Origin: RBG-16-34-14 sp963798865
GTDB taxonomy: Bacteria > Bacteroidota > Ignavibacteria > Ignavibacteriales > Ignavibacteriaceae
DNA length: 64,000 bases
Direction of reading: 5' to 3'
NCBI GenBank assembly: GCA_963798865.1
Contig: CAWCVZ010000004.1
Span: 806,001 to 870,000 of the forward strand
Below the pieces are notes generated by a model. That model did no database searches, was not told the DNA's origin, and saw only the letters and a program-made list of their open reading frames with translations. Position 1 is the first letter of the stretch, and every line of letters starts with the position of its first letter. The translations under genes and the position numbers were made by a program. Shown here piece by piece: positions 6,499 to 15,960 of the stretch.

Positions 6499-9108
6499 TT
6501 ATTCAATTTTAAGAATCTGACCAATAATAATTTTATTACTAATAAGTGCATTAATGCTTTTTAATTTTGCAACTGACATATTATAAGCTTTTGCAATTGA
6601 AAAAAGAGAATCGCCATTTTTTACAGTATGAGTTTTTCCTTTACTGATATTATGATTTTCTTTACTGGTTGTTTTAGTTTCGGGAATATCATAAACATCA
6701 GAATCAGAATAAATTTTTAGAGTTTTCCCTGCGATTATTTTATTGCTTTTTAAACCGTTCCATTTTCTAATACTTGATGAAGAAACCCTGTACTGCTCTG
6801 CAATTTGTCCAATAGTCTCACCGGATTTTATCTGGTGGTAAATAACGTTTGAAGAAGTTTTTGAAGTGTTATCTCCTAATGAAGAAGTTTTTTCACTTGA
6901 ATAAATCTTAATCATTTTCCCCGCTATAAGGGAATTACTAGTCATTTTATTCCACTCTTTAATCATCGCGATATTAACACCAAATTTTTCTGCCAGTTCA
7001 CTAATCGTATCACCTCTTTTTACCCTGTAACGGAATAATGAAGTCTTATTAGTGTTTACAGCATCTTTAGAAGTATAATATGAAGGCGATTTATCTGTAT
7101 AAATTTTTAAATTCCTGCCGGCATAAATTGTATTCTCGGTGATGTTGTTCCAATCCTTAATAGAAGAAATAGACACATTATACTTATTAGCTATAGAGTT
7201 TAAAGTTTCTCCTCTTCTTATCCTATGATATACCACTGAACTTATATTTTTTTGAACAGTATTCTGAGAAGTGATTGTTTTTTCAATCGGAGATTGACTA
7301 TCCAGGCTTGTATAAAAATCTTTTTTATCTTCAGGAACATAGATTGTAAGGTTTTGACCAACAATTACAGTAGAGGTATATGGAATATTATTCCAGTTCC
7401 TTATATCACTTACCCTCGAATTGAAAATATCCGCAATGCTTAAAAGGCTCTCATTCTTCTTAACATGATAATTAACGGCAACCATTCCTTCAGGAATAAC
7501 AACTGAATTTTCAGATACGGTTCCAATGTTCTTTTCTGTTAAATCTGCATTATCTGATGCAGTTACAATGAGGTTATCATCTGCAGATTCATCATCGCCA
7601 GTATTGTCTTTATTCAAAGAAATATAAGGAGAAACATACTCGCCGTCTTCATTTGCGGTTTCAGTATTTGTGTTGTAAGCAAAGTTTTTATCATTAAGGT
7701 TTGATACAGGAATTTTTAATTCAACACCCTTCGAGAGTTTGGTTTTTGTTGAAATGTTATTTGCATCAGCTAAGTCTTCCCTGGTAATTCCATACTTGTT
7801 AGCAATTTTTGTTATTGTTTCACCCTTCTTAACTATATGTACAAGATATGTTCTCCGGGCATCATCCGGAATGTTTACAAGGTTGGATGCAAATGTATTA
7901 TAACTTCCTTTGGGGATTTTAAGTGGATAGCCGCCGGAATAATTCATTGGAGTGCAAAGCTGAATTAATTCCGGGTTCATATCTCTAAGAGTTTCTAAAT
8001 CAATACCGGCAATTCCCGAAAGGTATCCTAAATCAATTGCTTCACTAATCTTGTAAACATCACATTGATAAGGTGTTTCAGGAACAATATCTGTAAATCC
8101 ATATTTCACCGGATCCATAGCTATCAGGCAAACTGCAATATATTGCGGTACATAGCTTCTTGTTTCCTTTGGAAGAAATCTTCTGATTGACCAGAAATCA
8201 TCATCACCGCTTTTCCTCATAGCTTTTTTAACCCTGCCTTCACCGGAATTATATGCAGCAAGTACCAGGTACCAATCACCAAGAGAAGCATACAAATCTC
8301 TCAAATGCTGGGCTGCAGCTCTTGTAGATTTTTCAGGATCTCTTCTTTCATCAAAATAAAAATCTGTCTGTAAACCATATAATCTTCCTGTTGATTTAAT
8401 AAACTGCCATAAACCTACAGCACTTGCCCAGGAACGAGCTACAGGATTTAAACCACTTTCAACCATACTTAAATAAACCAGCTGCTGCGGAACACCTTCT
8501 TCTCTGAAAATTGAAGTCATCATAGGAAAGTACTTTCCTGAACGGGAAAGCCAAAGTTCCATATGTTTTCTTCCTTTACCTGTAAAATACTCAACCCATT
8601 GATCAACGCTTGAATTAACTTCAAGTGGAACATCAGCAGGAATTATTAAGGGATTTGTTTCTTCTTTTTCGTTTGCTGAAAATTGAAGTTCTGGCATTGA
8701 TTTGCCCATCCATTCTTCAAGAGCTGAGAGAGAAACATCTGTTGGAAGTTCCGGTAAGCCGTCAACATAGTTCTTGTAATCTTCTATAATTGAGTTTTCA
8801 AGCTCAACATAGGCTTCATTCTGATCAATTCCAGGATAATAACTTAGGTTGTTTATTATTCTTAATGAAGATTCATAGTTAGAAACAATATCGGAAGGAT
8901 TTCCCTTTTCCTGTTTAGATAAAGCCTGAACATAAAATTGTCGTGCTTGTTCGAGCATTTCAGCAACTATTCCACTTTTAGGATAATTGCTCGTATTTTC
9001 TTTTTTCGTATTTGATTCATCATTCGAAACCTGGTTAACAGAACTGCAAGACGTAAGGAATACTATCATTAGTATGGCAATAAAGTTCAAAATAAACATT
9101 TTCTTCAT
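6499..9108 (-). CDS. Membrane-bound lytic murein transglycosylase (MltD-like) with six LysM repeats
   Basis: The protein cleaves peptidoglycan glycan strands with formation of 1,6-anhydro ends. From the ATG at 9106-9108 (GGAGA just upstream) it has 869 residues. It begins MKKMFILNFIAILMIVFLTSC, a lipoprotein signal with lipobox LTSC, so it is anchored in a membrane. The SLT/goose-lysozyme-like domain lies at about 180-310, with the catalytic glutamate (about E217) in MVESGLNPVARSW and later GLWQFIKSTGRLYG and AYNSGEGRVKKA. Six LysM peptidoglycan-binding repeats follow from about residue 421 to the end, separated by Ser/Thr/Asn-rich linkers; E. coli MltD has two. An in-frame upstream extension to 9171 has no ribosome binding site. 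Confidence 0.93.
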   Translation of the reverse strand: MKKMFILNFIAILMIVFLTSCSSVNQVSNDESNTKKENTSNYPKSGIVAEMLEQARQFYVQALSKQEKGNPSDIVSNYESSLRIINNLSYYPGIDQNEAYVELENSIIEDYKNYVDGLPELPTDVSLSALEEWMGKSMPELQFSANEKEETNPLIIPADVPLEVNSSVDQWVEYFTGKGRKHMELWLSRSGKYFPMMTSIFREEGVPQQLVYLSMVESGLNPVARSWASAVGLWQFIKSTGRLYGLQTDFYFDERRDPEKSTRAAAQHLRDLYASLGDWYLVLAAYNSGEGRVKKAMRKSGDDDFWSIRRFLPKETRSYVPQYIAVCLIAMDPVKYGFTDIVPETPYQCDVYKISEAIDLGYLSGIAGIDLETLRDMNPELIQLCTPMNYSGGYPLKIPKGSYNTFASNLVNIPDDARRTYLVHIVKKGETITKIANKYGITREDLADANNISTKTKLSKGVELKIPVSNLNDKNFAYNTNTETANEDGEYVSPYISLNKDNTGDDESADDNLIVTASDNADLTEKNIGTVSENSVVIPEGMVAVNYHVKKNESLLSIADIFNSRVSDIRNWNNIPYTSTVIVGQNLTIYVPEDKKDFYTSLDSQSPIEKTITSQNTVQKNISSVVYHRIRRGETLNSIANKYNVSISSIKDWNNITENTIYAGRNLKIYTDKSPSYYTSKDAVNTNKTSLFRYRVKRGDTISELAEKFGVNIAMIKEWNKMTSNSLIAGKMIKIYSSEKTSSLGDNTSKTSSNVIYHQIKSGETIGQIAEQYRVSSSSIRKWNGLKSNKIIAGKTLKIYSDSDVYDIPETKTTSKENHNISKGKTHTVKNGDSLFSIAKAYNMSVAKLKSINALISNKIIIGQILKIE

Positions 9109-9220
9109 AGAATCTCCGATAATTAATGAATCTTCCGGCGGCAATATAAGTTTCACTTTTTTATTTATCAAGTAAAAAATTAAATAGTTTTAGTTAATCA
9201 ATAGTTTTTTAACAAGTTAC

Positions 9221-10765
9221 CTACAAGGGAATATTCCCATGTTTTTTTCTTGGATTTTTATCCACTTTATTTTCCAAAATATTAAAAGCATTAATTAATT
9301 TCAATTTTGTTTCTCCCGGCAAAATCACATCATCTATATATCCACGTTCAGCGGCTATATAAGGGTTTGCAAATTTCTCAATGTATTCATCAAGCTTTTT
9401 TTGTAATTCCTTTTCAGAATCTTTGGCTTTCTCAATTTCTTTTTTGAAAATTATTTCCACTGCGCCTTTGGGACCCATAACTGCTATTTCTGCAGAAGGC
9501 CACGCATAATTAAAATCGCCTCTAATATGTTTAGAGTTCATAACATCATAAGCTCCGCCGTAAGCTTTTCTTGTAATTACTGTAACCTTTGGAACCGTAG
9601 CTTCGCAAAAAGCATAAAGTAGTTTGGAGCCATGTCTGATAATGCCGTTCCATTCCTGTTCAGTTCCCGGAAGAAAACCCGGCACATCTACTAAAACAAG
9701 AAGCGGAATATTAAATGCATCACAAAAACGAACAAATCGCGCACCTTTAACTGATGCATTAATATCCAGAACTCCAGCTAAAACCTGCGGCTGGTTTGCA
9801 ACAATTCCTATTGCTCTTCCTCCAATTCTGGCAAATCCTACAATAATATTTTCGGCATAGTGGGAGTGAACTTCAAAAAAATCATTATCATCTATTAAAA
9901 GATTAATAATTTCTTTCATATCATAAGGTTTGTTTGGGCTATCCGGTATTATAGTATTAAGTCTATCATCGTTTGTTATATAACTTAAATCAAATTCAGT
10001 TTTGGGCGATCTATCCATAAAATTTAATGGTAAAAAACTCATAAGTTTTCTAACGCCGGAAAGAGTTTCAATTTCATTGTTATAGATAAAATGAGAAACT
10101 CCGCTTTTAGAAGCATGGGTCTCAGCTCCGCCAAGATCATCAAAACTGACGTCTTCGTGGGTAACTGTTTTCACCACATTTGGTCCTGTCACAAACATAT
10201 AACTTGAATTTTTAACCATAAAAATAAAATCAGTAATTGCCGGAGAATAAACCGCACCTCCCGCACAAGGTCCAAGTACAACTGAAATTTGAGGAACAAC
10301 ACCTGATGCAAGAGTATTCAACAAAAAGATATCTGCATAACCACCAAGACTTACGACACCTTCCTGAATTCTTGCACCTCCCGAATCATTTAATCCTATA
10401 ACAGGAATTCCTGTTTTCATTGCTAACTTCATTATCTTCACAATCTTTTCAGCATGTGCTTCTGAAAGAGAGCCGCCAAAAACAGTAAAATCCTGACTAA
10501 ATAGTGCTACAGGTCTGCCTTCAATTTTAGCAGTTCCTGTTATGACTCCATCACCTGCATACCGCTGATTTTCGAGCCCAAAATCTTTTGAGCGATGTTT
10601 TACAAATATGTCAAGCTCGTCAAAGCTTCCTTCATCAACAAGGAGATTTATTCTTTCCCTGGCAGTCAGTTTTCCCTTGTCGTGCTGGGTTTTTATTCTT
10701 TCTTTACCGCCGCCAAGTTTCGCCTCTTCTTTTTTCTTAAGAAGGTCCTCAATTTTCTCCTGCAT
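9221..10765 (-). CDS. Acyl-CoA carboxyltransferase (propionyl-CoA carboxylase beta / methylmalonyl-CoA decarboxylase alpha)
   Basis: A 514-aa carboxyltransferase with the usual family length. Visible features are KLTARERINLLVDEGSF at the N-terminus, FSQDFTVFGGSLSEAHAEKI, the oxyanion-forming GGARIQEGV, and in the second half the VDVPGFLPGTEQE segment and the KAYGGAYDVMNSKH region. It moves a carboxyl group between biotin and an acyl-CoA, most likely propionyl- or methylmalonyl-CoA. Whether it works as a carboxylase or in a Na+-pumping decarboxylase cannot be told, because no biotin carboxylase, biotin carrier or membrane beta subunit lies nearby. AAGGAA precedes the ATG. The ABC ATPase gene ends 43 bases upstream on the same strand. 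Confidence 0.92.
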   Translation of the reverse strand: MQEKIEDLLKKKEEAKLGGGKERIKTQHDKGKLTARERINLLVDEGSFDELDIFVKHRSKDFGLENQRYAGDGVITGTAKIEGRPVALFSQDFTVFGGSLSEAHAEKIVKIMKLAMKTGIPVIGLNDSGGARIQEGVVSLGGYADIFLLNTLASGVVPQISVVLGPCAGGAVYSPAITDFIFMVKNSSYMFVTGPNVVKTVTHEDVSFDDLGGAETHASKSGVSHFIYNNEIETLSGVRKLMSFLPLNFMDRSPKTEFDLSYITNDDRLNTIIPDSPNKPYDMKEIINLLIDDNDFFEVHSHYAENIIVGFARIGGRAIGIVANQPQVLAGVLDINASVKGARFVRFCDAFNIPLLVLVDVPGFLPGTEQEWNGIIRHGSKLLYAFCEATVPKVTVITRKAYGGAYDVMNSKHIRGDFNYAWPSAEIAVMGPKGAVEIIFKKEIEKAKDSEKELQKKLDEYIEKFANPYIAAERGYIDDVILPGETKLKLINAFNILENKVDKNPRKKHGNIPL

Positions 10766-10808
10766 ATTTAAATTCCTTTCGACAACTATTATACCATTAG
10801 CTACACTA

Positions 10809-11600
10809 TCATATAGAATAATTTATGGTTGTAAGCGATTCTCCGGATTTAAAAGCTTCTTCAATTTTATTTTTTATTATGGTAAATTTTTCCGATTTAC
10901 AATCATTTAATTGATTTTTATCCATTATATCAATTTCAATTTCTTTTAAAATCTTCCCAGGTTTTTTGCTTAGTAAAAGTATTTTATCTGAAAGTTGAAT
11001 TGCCTCTGTAAGATTAGTTGATGCAACAATAAAATTTTGCTTATGATTTAAAGATAATTCCTTCAACAAATTATGAACCTCTTTCCTGCTTTCATTATTC
11101 ATTTTTTTGAAACAGTCATCTATTAAAATAATTGGGGAGTTTATTGCCATAGCTCTTGCCAAAGAAATTCTAAACCTGAATCCCAGGCTTTGATTATTAG
11201 GAAAATAATCCTCGTATCCGGTTAGTCCAACAAGCTCAATAAGCTGATCAGTTTTATATCTTTTATCTATGGAAAGATTAATCCCGAATTCAACATTTTG
11301 CTGAACGTTTAACCATGGGAATGATGAAGGTTTTTCAGGTATCAAAGGAATTATTTTCTGGTCAAAATAAATTTTCCCTTTTGAAGGTTCGAGTATTCCG
11401 GAAATTATCTTTAGTAAAGTAGATTTGCCTGATCCAAAAGTGCCTAATAAAGTTATAATTCCTCCATTTGAAGCGTCAGGAATTTCAAAAGTAATATCCT
11501 CAAGTATAGTAATGTTTAAACCAAAATCATTTGAATAAGTTTTGCCGATTGATTCTGATTTTAGCAGGAAATCTTTTCCCAATTCAACTCCAGAAGACAA
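10809..11600 (-). CDS. NitT/TauT-like ABC transporter ATP-binding protein with degenerate catalytic motifs
   Basis: The fold and order match SsuB/TauB-type ATPases (263 aa), but several active-site motifs are altered. Walker A is intact (GTFGSGKST, residues 53-61). The Q-loop glutamine is replaced (PEKPSSFPW, E89). The LSGGQ signature reads QSLGF (137-141). Walker B is IILIDDCF with Asp162 where the catalytic Glu should be, and the H-loop histidine is a threonine (T195). It overlaps the permease gene by 17 bases, so the two are translationally linked. It may bind ATP but hydrolyse it poorly, or rely on another ATPase. Substrate is unknown and no binding protein is adjacent. Confidence 0.85.
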   Translation of the reverse strand: MSSGVELGKDFLLKSESIGKTYSNDFGLNITILEDITFEIPDASNGGIITLLGTFGSGKSTLLKIISGILEPSKGKIYFDQKIIPLIPEKPSSFPWLNVQQNVEFGINLSIDKRYKTDQLIELVGLTGYEDYFPNNQSLGFRFRISLARAMAINSPIILIDDCFKKMNNESRKEVHNLLKELSLNHKQNFIVASTNLTEAIQLSDKILLLSKKPGKILKEIEIDIMDKNQLNDCKSEKFTIIKNKIEEAFKSGESLTTINYSI

Positions 11601-12336
11601 ATTTATTCCTGATATATTTTAAAAGAAGAGTGCCCAGGTAAATAGTTAAGCTGGTTATAAGAAACACTGAAAACATTGCCGAAAGATCTTTGTAAGCCAA
11701 AGCCTGTCGGAATATCATTCCCAAACCGGAGGATCCTTTAATGAATTCAAATATCAGCAGCATAGACCAGAGATAAATTTGAAGATAAAATAAATTCGTA
11801 AATAGTTTCGGCTCAATATTTTTCCAGGTTACTAACCTAACTAGTTTATTTTCTCTCACGCCCAATGATTGAGCTGATACGATATATTCTTCGTTAACAT
11901 TTTCTGATTCATTTTGAAATTTTATCATTATTGAAGTAAAAGCTGTTGCAAATGCAAAACTGAATTCCACAAGATCAGAGCTGGGAAACCAGTAGATTAA
12001 TAGAAAACCGATAATAATCCCGGGCAGATATTCAGAAAACCATTCAATAGAATTTATAAAAACAGAAATGAAATTATTTTTTTCTACAAGATAAGGAGAT
12101 AAAATCTTAACGGAGAAAAAAGCAAGCGTCAATGATATATATATAACTCCAAGTGTTGATAAGTAGTTTAAAAACAAATTGTAGTTAATCCACAAATCAG
12201 GAAAAGATTCAATCACGATTGATGGTCTGGGAAGAATTTGGTTGACCGGAAGAATAAATTCAAATAGAATGATCCACAACAAAAAATATGAGATAATAAA
12301 ATAATAAATGGATTTGAATGATTTCCTATATATCAT
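11584..12336 (-). CDS. ABC transporter permease, SsuC/TauC (NitT/TauT) type
   Basis: A 250-aa inner-membrane protein with about six hydrophobic segments. It carries the EAA-like cytoplasmic loop (SAQSLGVRENKLVRL, about residues 155-169) that docks onto the ATPase, and the family segment FEFIKGSSGLGMIFRQA near the C-terminus. The family imports sulfonates, nitrate, aromatic acids or pyrimidine precursors; the substrate here is not indicated. Its end overlaps the degenerate ATPase gene by 17 bases, and its ATG overlaps the stop of a short upstream ORF as TAATG. The MBL hydrolase gene ends 51 bases upstream on the same strand. Confidence 0.85.
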   Translation of the reverse strand: MIYRKSFKSIYYFIISYFLLWIILFEFILPVNQILPRPSIVIESFPDLWINYNLFLNYLSTLGVIYISLTLAFFSVKILSPYLVEKNNFISVFINSIEWFSEYLPGIIIGFLLIYWFPSSDLVEFSFAFATAFTSIMIKFQNESENVNEEYIVSAQSLGVRENKLVRLVTWKNIEPKLFTNLFYLQIYLWSMLLIFEFIKGSSGLGMIFRQALAYKDLSAMFSVFLITSLTIYLGTLLLKYIRNKFVFWS

Positions 12337-12387
12337 TACTCTCTGTTAAATTGTTCAGTGGCAATATATCTATTAAAGTAGTCCATT

Positions 12388-13053
12388 TCAATTAATTTGA
12401 TTACTTCCTTCATTAAGAAAAGTATTAAATTCTTTCTCATCACCAATTGTGCTTTCATCGCCATGACCGGGATAAATTATTGTATCATTGGGAAGAGTTA
12501 ACAGTTTTGTGTTGATTGAATGGATGAGAGTATTAAAATCTCCTCCCCACAAATCCGTTCTTCCTATACTGTTTTGAAAAAGCACGTCACCGGTTAAACA
12601 TAGATTATCTTCCGGGAAAAAAATACAAAATTCTCCGGGTGTATGACCGGGAGTATAAAGAAAAACCAATTCAGTATTCCCTAATTTCAATTTTAAATTT
12701 TCATTTAAAAAATAATCCGGCAATGGAGGTTTTGTATTTGTATCAATCCCAAGAAATTCACTTTGTTTTTCAAAATGTTCAATTAAAGGAAGGTCATTCT
12801 CAGGAGAGTAATATGGTATTTTATATTTCTCTTTTACAAAGCCGCAGCCAAGTATATGATCAATATGGCAGTGCGTGTTTATAAGATATTTTGCTGATAG
12901 TTTATTTATTGAAATAAAATTTTCAAGCTCTTTTTCTTCATAATGATCGGAGCAGCCGGGATCTACAATCATTGTTTCTTTAGTTATTTCATCCCAAACG
13001 ATGTAAGTATTTTCGGCAAAGGAACTGAAAATAAATTTTTTAATTTTAATCAT
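12388..13053 (-). CDS. MBL-fold metallo-hydrolase (glyoxalase II-like)
   Basis: A 221-aa metallo-beta-lactamase-fold hydrolase. The metal ligands are clear: THCHIDH (the HxHxDH motif), YTPGHTPGEF with the next histidine, DVLFQNSIGRTD with the bridging aspartate, and YPGHGDES near the C-terminus. The pattern is that of small YcbL/glyoxalase II-like enzymes that hydrolyse thioesters such as S-lactoylglutathione. The short length lacks the glutathione-binding C-terminal domain of classic glyoxalase II, so the natural substrate is uncertain. It starts one base after the aroC stop (13053/13055), so the two are almost certainly cotranscribed. Confidence 0.9.
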   Translation of the reverse strand: MIKIKKFIFSSFAENTYIVWDEITKETMIVDPGCSDHYEEKELENFISINKLSAKYLINTHCHIDHILGCGFVKEKYKIPYYSPENDLPLIEHFEKQSEFLGIDTNTKPPLPDYFLNENLKLKLGNTELVFLYTPGHTPGEFCIFFPEDNLCLTGDVLFQNSIGRTDLWGGDFNTLIHSINTKLLTLPNDTIIYPGHGDESTIGDEKEFNTFLNEGSNQIN

Positions 13054-13054
13054 T

Positions 13055-14263
13055 TCAACTGAAATTCTTTTTTATCCTTGAATAAAGTTTTTTGGAGTAA
13101 TTATTAAAATTGTCTTTTGTTTCTTCAATAGAATCTCCTCCAAACTTCTCAATAAAAAATTCTGCTAAAGTCCATGCCAGCATAGATTCGCCTATAACGG
13201 AACAAGCAGGAACTGCAACAAAATCACTTCTTTCCCTTCTTGCATCAACTTTTTTCATTGTTTTCAAGTCAACACTTTCAATAGGTCTCATTAAAGTTGA
13301 GATCGGCTTCATTGCACCTCTAACAATTATTGGAAGGCCTGTGGAAGTTCCTCCTTCAATTCCACCCGAACGATTTGTTTTTCTGGTTAGAATTCCATTT
13401 TTAAAAATTATTTCATCGTGGGATTCAGAACCAAATTTATCCGCGGATTCAAACCCGGTCCCTATTGATACTGCTTTTACTGCATTAATAGATATTATTG
13501 AGTGAGCAATTTCAGCATCGAGTTTTTTATCATAATGAACAAAAGAACCTAACCCAACAGGAACTCCGGTTGCTGCAATATAAAAAGTTCCTCCAAGTGT
13601 ATCTCCTTTTTTCTTTGCTCTTTTAATTTTATCTACAATTCTCTTTTCATGATCGGGATCAAGAACTCTCACACTGCTTCTATCTGCTTGTAAAGATAAA
13701 TTCCACGCTTCAAAATTTTTTGGAACATTGTTAAAGAATAATCTTTCAGCAAAACTTTTATCGGGATATATTCCTCCGATACTCTCTACAAAACTCCCGA
13801 TTGAAATTCCAAATTGTGCAAGAAAAATTCTTGCTATACATGTTGCTGCAACTCTTGCAGCTGTTTCTCTTGCACTCGATCTTTCAATTGAATTTCTGAT
13901 ATCATCAAAATTGTATTTTGAAATACCGACTAAATCAGCATGCCCTGGGCGCGGGATTGAAATTTTTTCAACTTTTGAAGATTTACTTTCAATCTTCATT
14001 TGATCTGTCCAGTTCTCCCAATCTTTATTTTTTATTAATATAGAAATTGGGGAACCAAGAGTTTTACCAAATCTTACTCCGGAAAGAATTTCAGCTGTGT
14101 CAGATTCAATCTTCATTCTCAATCCCCTGCCATAACCAAACTGTCGTCTTTTCAAATGAAGATTCACATCATCAATATTGATTTTAAGATTGGAAGGAAA
14201 CCCTTCAACTATTATTGTTAAGGCTTTTCCGTGGGATTCACCTGCAGTAAGAAATCTAATCAT
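13055..14263 (-). CDS. aroC: Chorismate synthase
   Basis: Converts 5-enolpyruvylshikimate-3-phosphate to chorismate using reduced FMN, the last common step to aromatic amino acids. The 402-aa protein opens with MIRFLTAGESHGKALT, the classic chorismate synthase N-terminus, and contains RPGHADLVGISKYNFDDIR, RSSARETAARVAA and RSGGIEGGTSTGLPI. No key region appears missing. It heads the aroC-MBL hydrolase pair. The HtrA gene ends 140 bases upstream after its own terminator, so aroC probably has its own promoter in the 14264-14350 interval. Confidence 0.97.
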   Translation of the reverse strand: MIRFLTAGESHGKALTIIVEGFPSNLKINIDDVNLHLKRRQFGYGRGLRMKIESDTAEILSGVRFGKTLGSPISILIKNKDWENWTDQMKIESKSSKVEKISIPRPGHADLVGISKYNFDDIRNSIERSSARETAARVAATCIARIFLAQFGISIGSFVESIGGIYPDKSFAERLFFNNVPKNFEAWNLSLQADRSSVRVLDPDHEKRIVDKIKRAKKKGDTLGGTFYIAATGVPVGLGSFVHYDKKLDAEIAHSIISINAVKAVSIGTGFESADKFGSESHDEIIFKNGILTRKTNRSGGIEGGTSTGLPIIVRGAMKPISTLMRPIESVDLKTMKKVDARRERSDFVAVPACSVIGESMLAWTLAEFFIEKFGGDSIEETKDNFNNYSKKLYSRIKKNFS

Positions 14264-14351
14264 CAGTAATTTTTAAATTTTTATTTAAACAAAGATATAA
14301 AAACATAATGTTAATTATCTTTTCTAATTTTAGACTTATTTACCAGTATTT

Positions 14352-14379
14352 AAAAAAAACGCCCGCACAAACGGGCGTT
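14352..14379 (-). terminator. Intrinsic terminator after the HtrA gene
   Basis: On the minus strand the sequence AACGCCCG, loop TTTGTG, CGGGCGTT is followed by a run of eight T. This strong GC stem plus U-tract lies 24 bases past the protease stop codon and before aroC, ending the upstream transcript. Confidence 0.93.
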
Positions 14380-14402
14380 CTTTAGAATATTTCGGATAAT
14401 TC

Positions 14403-15608
14403 CTATTCAGGAATTTCAATTCCTCTGAATTGATTGGTCCCTTCAGCATCCTGAAGTTTTAACAAAACAGCAGAACCTTTTTTCTTACTAAATATATTTT
14501 TAAGATCTCCGACATCTTCTATTTTTTTCTTATCAGCTTCAACAATCAACAGCCCTTTTCCAAGCCTTTGATCATAAGCAGAACTGTAAGGTTTAACGTC
14601 GGTAATAATCACACCTTCATCAACATTGTATTTATTCTTTTCCTGGCTTGTCAGATTTCTCACGCTCAAGCCAATATCATCAAAAGTTGCAGAGGATGTT
14701 GAATTATCTCTGTCATTATTTTTTTCCGAATTATTAATAACAGGTTCTGTTTTTGTATCGGATTCTCTTGGTTTAAGTTCAACTGTTCTCTGAATTTCTT
14801 TTCCATCACGGAAAATAGTAAGTGTAACTTTAGTCCCAGCGGATTTTGTTGCGACATAACTTTGAAGCTGGTTTGATTGGTTTACATCCTTACCATCAAT
14901 TTTAAGAATTACATCACCAACTTTAATATCTGCAGCTTCAGCAGCACCGCCTTTAACTAAATCCTGAACAATAATTCCTTTTGGTTTATCCATACCAAGA
15001 GACTTTGCCATTGCATCATCAATTTCACCAATTAAAACACCTATATAACCTCTGCTTACTGAACCATGTGCAATAAGATCTTTTGCAACTGATTGAGCTA
15101 AATTAATTGGAATTGCAAATCCATAACCGATATAAGTTCCCGTTCCTTGTGTTGCAATAGCAGAGTTGATTCCAACCACAGCGCCGGTTAAATCAACTAA
15201 GGCTCCGCCGCTGTTACCAGGATTAATAACTGCATCAGTCTGAATAAAATTTTCGACTCCATAATTATCGCGAATAAGTCCTAACTGTCCTCTTCCAATT
15301 GCACTCACAATTCCTGCGGTTACAGTTGAAGCAAGTGAAAGCGGATTACCAATTGCCATTACCCACTGCCCAACTTTTAGCTGATCGGAATCGCCAAGAT
15401 AAGCTGTAGGCAAATTACCAGCTTCTATTTTAATAATTGCAAGATCAGTCAACGGATCAGTTCCAATAACTTTAGCGCTGAAATTCCGCTTATCATATAA
15501 ACCGACATCAACCCTGCTTGCATTTTCAACTACGTGATTGTTAGTTAGAATATATCCATCCTGCGAAATTATTATTCCGCTTCCGCTACCTTTCTGTTCT
15601 TTTGGCAT
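14403..15608 (-). CDS. HtrA/DegP-type serine protease, catalytic and PDZ part (frameshifted from N-terminus)
   Basis: Periplasmic protease/chaperone of misfolded envelope proteins. The trypsin-like triad is visible: His in ILTNNHVV, Asp in DPLTDLAIIKI, Ser in NPGNSGGALVD. Two PDZ domains follow, the first around KGIIVQDLVKGGAAEAADIK and the second around EGVIITDVKPYSSAYDQR. The true N-terminus is the 15572-15895 fragment. One missing base in the CCC run near 15640 would join SERESPHDDFFFFPFKDMP to this frame. The intact protein would be about 497 aa, normal for the family. A terminator follows at 14352-14379. Confidence 0.92.
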   Translation of the reverse strand: MPKEQKGSGSGIIISQDGYILTNNHVVENASRVDVGLYDKRNFSAKVIGTDPLTDLAIIKIEAGNLPTAYLGDSDQLKVGQWVMAIGNPLSLASTVTAGIVSAIGRGQLGLIRDNYGVENFIQTDAVINPGNSGGALVDLTGAVVGINSAIATQGTGTYIGYGFAIPINLAQSVAKDLIAHGSVSRGYIGVLIGEIDDAMAKSLGMDKPKGIIVQDLVKGGAAEAADIKVGDVILKIDGKDVNQSNQLQSYVATKSAGTKVTLTIFRDGKEIQRTVELKPRESDTKTEPVINNSEKNNDRDNSTSSATFDDIGLSVRNLTSQEKNKYNVDEGVIITDVKPYSSAYDQRLGKGLLIVEADKKKIEDVGDLKNIFSKKKGSAVLLKLQDAEGTNQFRGIEIPE

Positions 15609-15895
15609 ATCTTTGAATGGAAAAAAGAAAAAATCATCATGGGCGATTCTCTTTCGGACACAACCGATATCTGTACAATTGCCGGTGTTACTTTTTCAGC
15701 AACCTCAATAAATGCTTTACTGAAGGCTGAAGCATCTGCATCAAGATTTACAGGAGGATTACTTGCACCAAGCTTTATATCAGCAAGGTTTGGTCTAACC
15801 AACCCAAACCCGGAAAGTAAAACTGCACCAAACAATACACCTATAAGGATTAATGCAAATGCACCATACAATCCTTTTTTAGATCTCATATTCAT
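15572..15895 (-). CDS. HtrA/DegP-type serine protease, N-terminal fragment
   Basis: Encodes the N-terminal anchor and the start of the protease domain of the gene continued at 14403-15608. It opens MNMRSKKGLYGAF, then has a membrane/signal segment (ALILIGVLFGAVLLSGFGL) and a linker, then FIEVAEKVTPAIVQISVVSE, the usual first strand of HtrA proteases. After SERESP the frame is wrong and reaches a stop at 15572. Adding one base near 15640 restores a continuous protein. A sequencing error in a short homopolymer is the simplest explanation. Confidence 0.85.
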   Translation of the reverse strand: MNMRSKKGLYGAFALILIGVLFGAVLLSGFGLVRPNLADIKLGASNPPVNLDADASAFSKAFIEVAEKVTPAIVQISVVSERESPMMIFSFFHSKICQKNRKVAEAE

Positions 15896-15960
15896 TCTCC
15901 TTGTTATTAAATTTTATTAATCTGCAAAATTGCATTTGTACAGAAATGTAATAAAAACCT

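Noticed and set aside
13110..13505. 131-aa rightward ORF opposite aroC
   Set aside because: It is antisense to a conserved gene, has no ribosome binding site or domain, and reflects codon bias of aroC.
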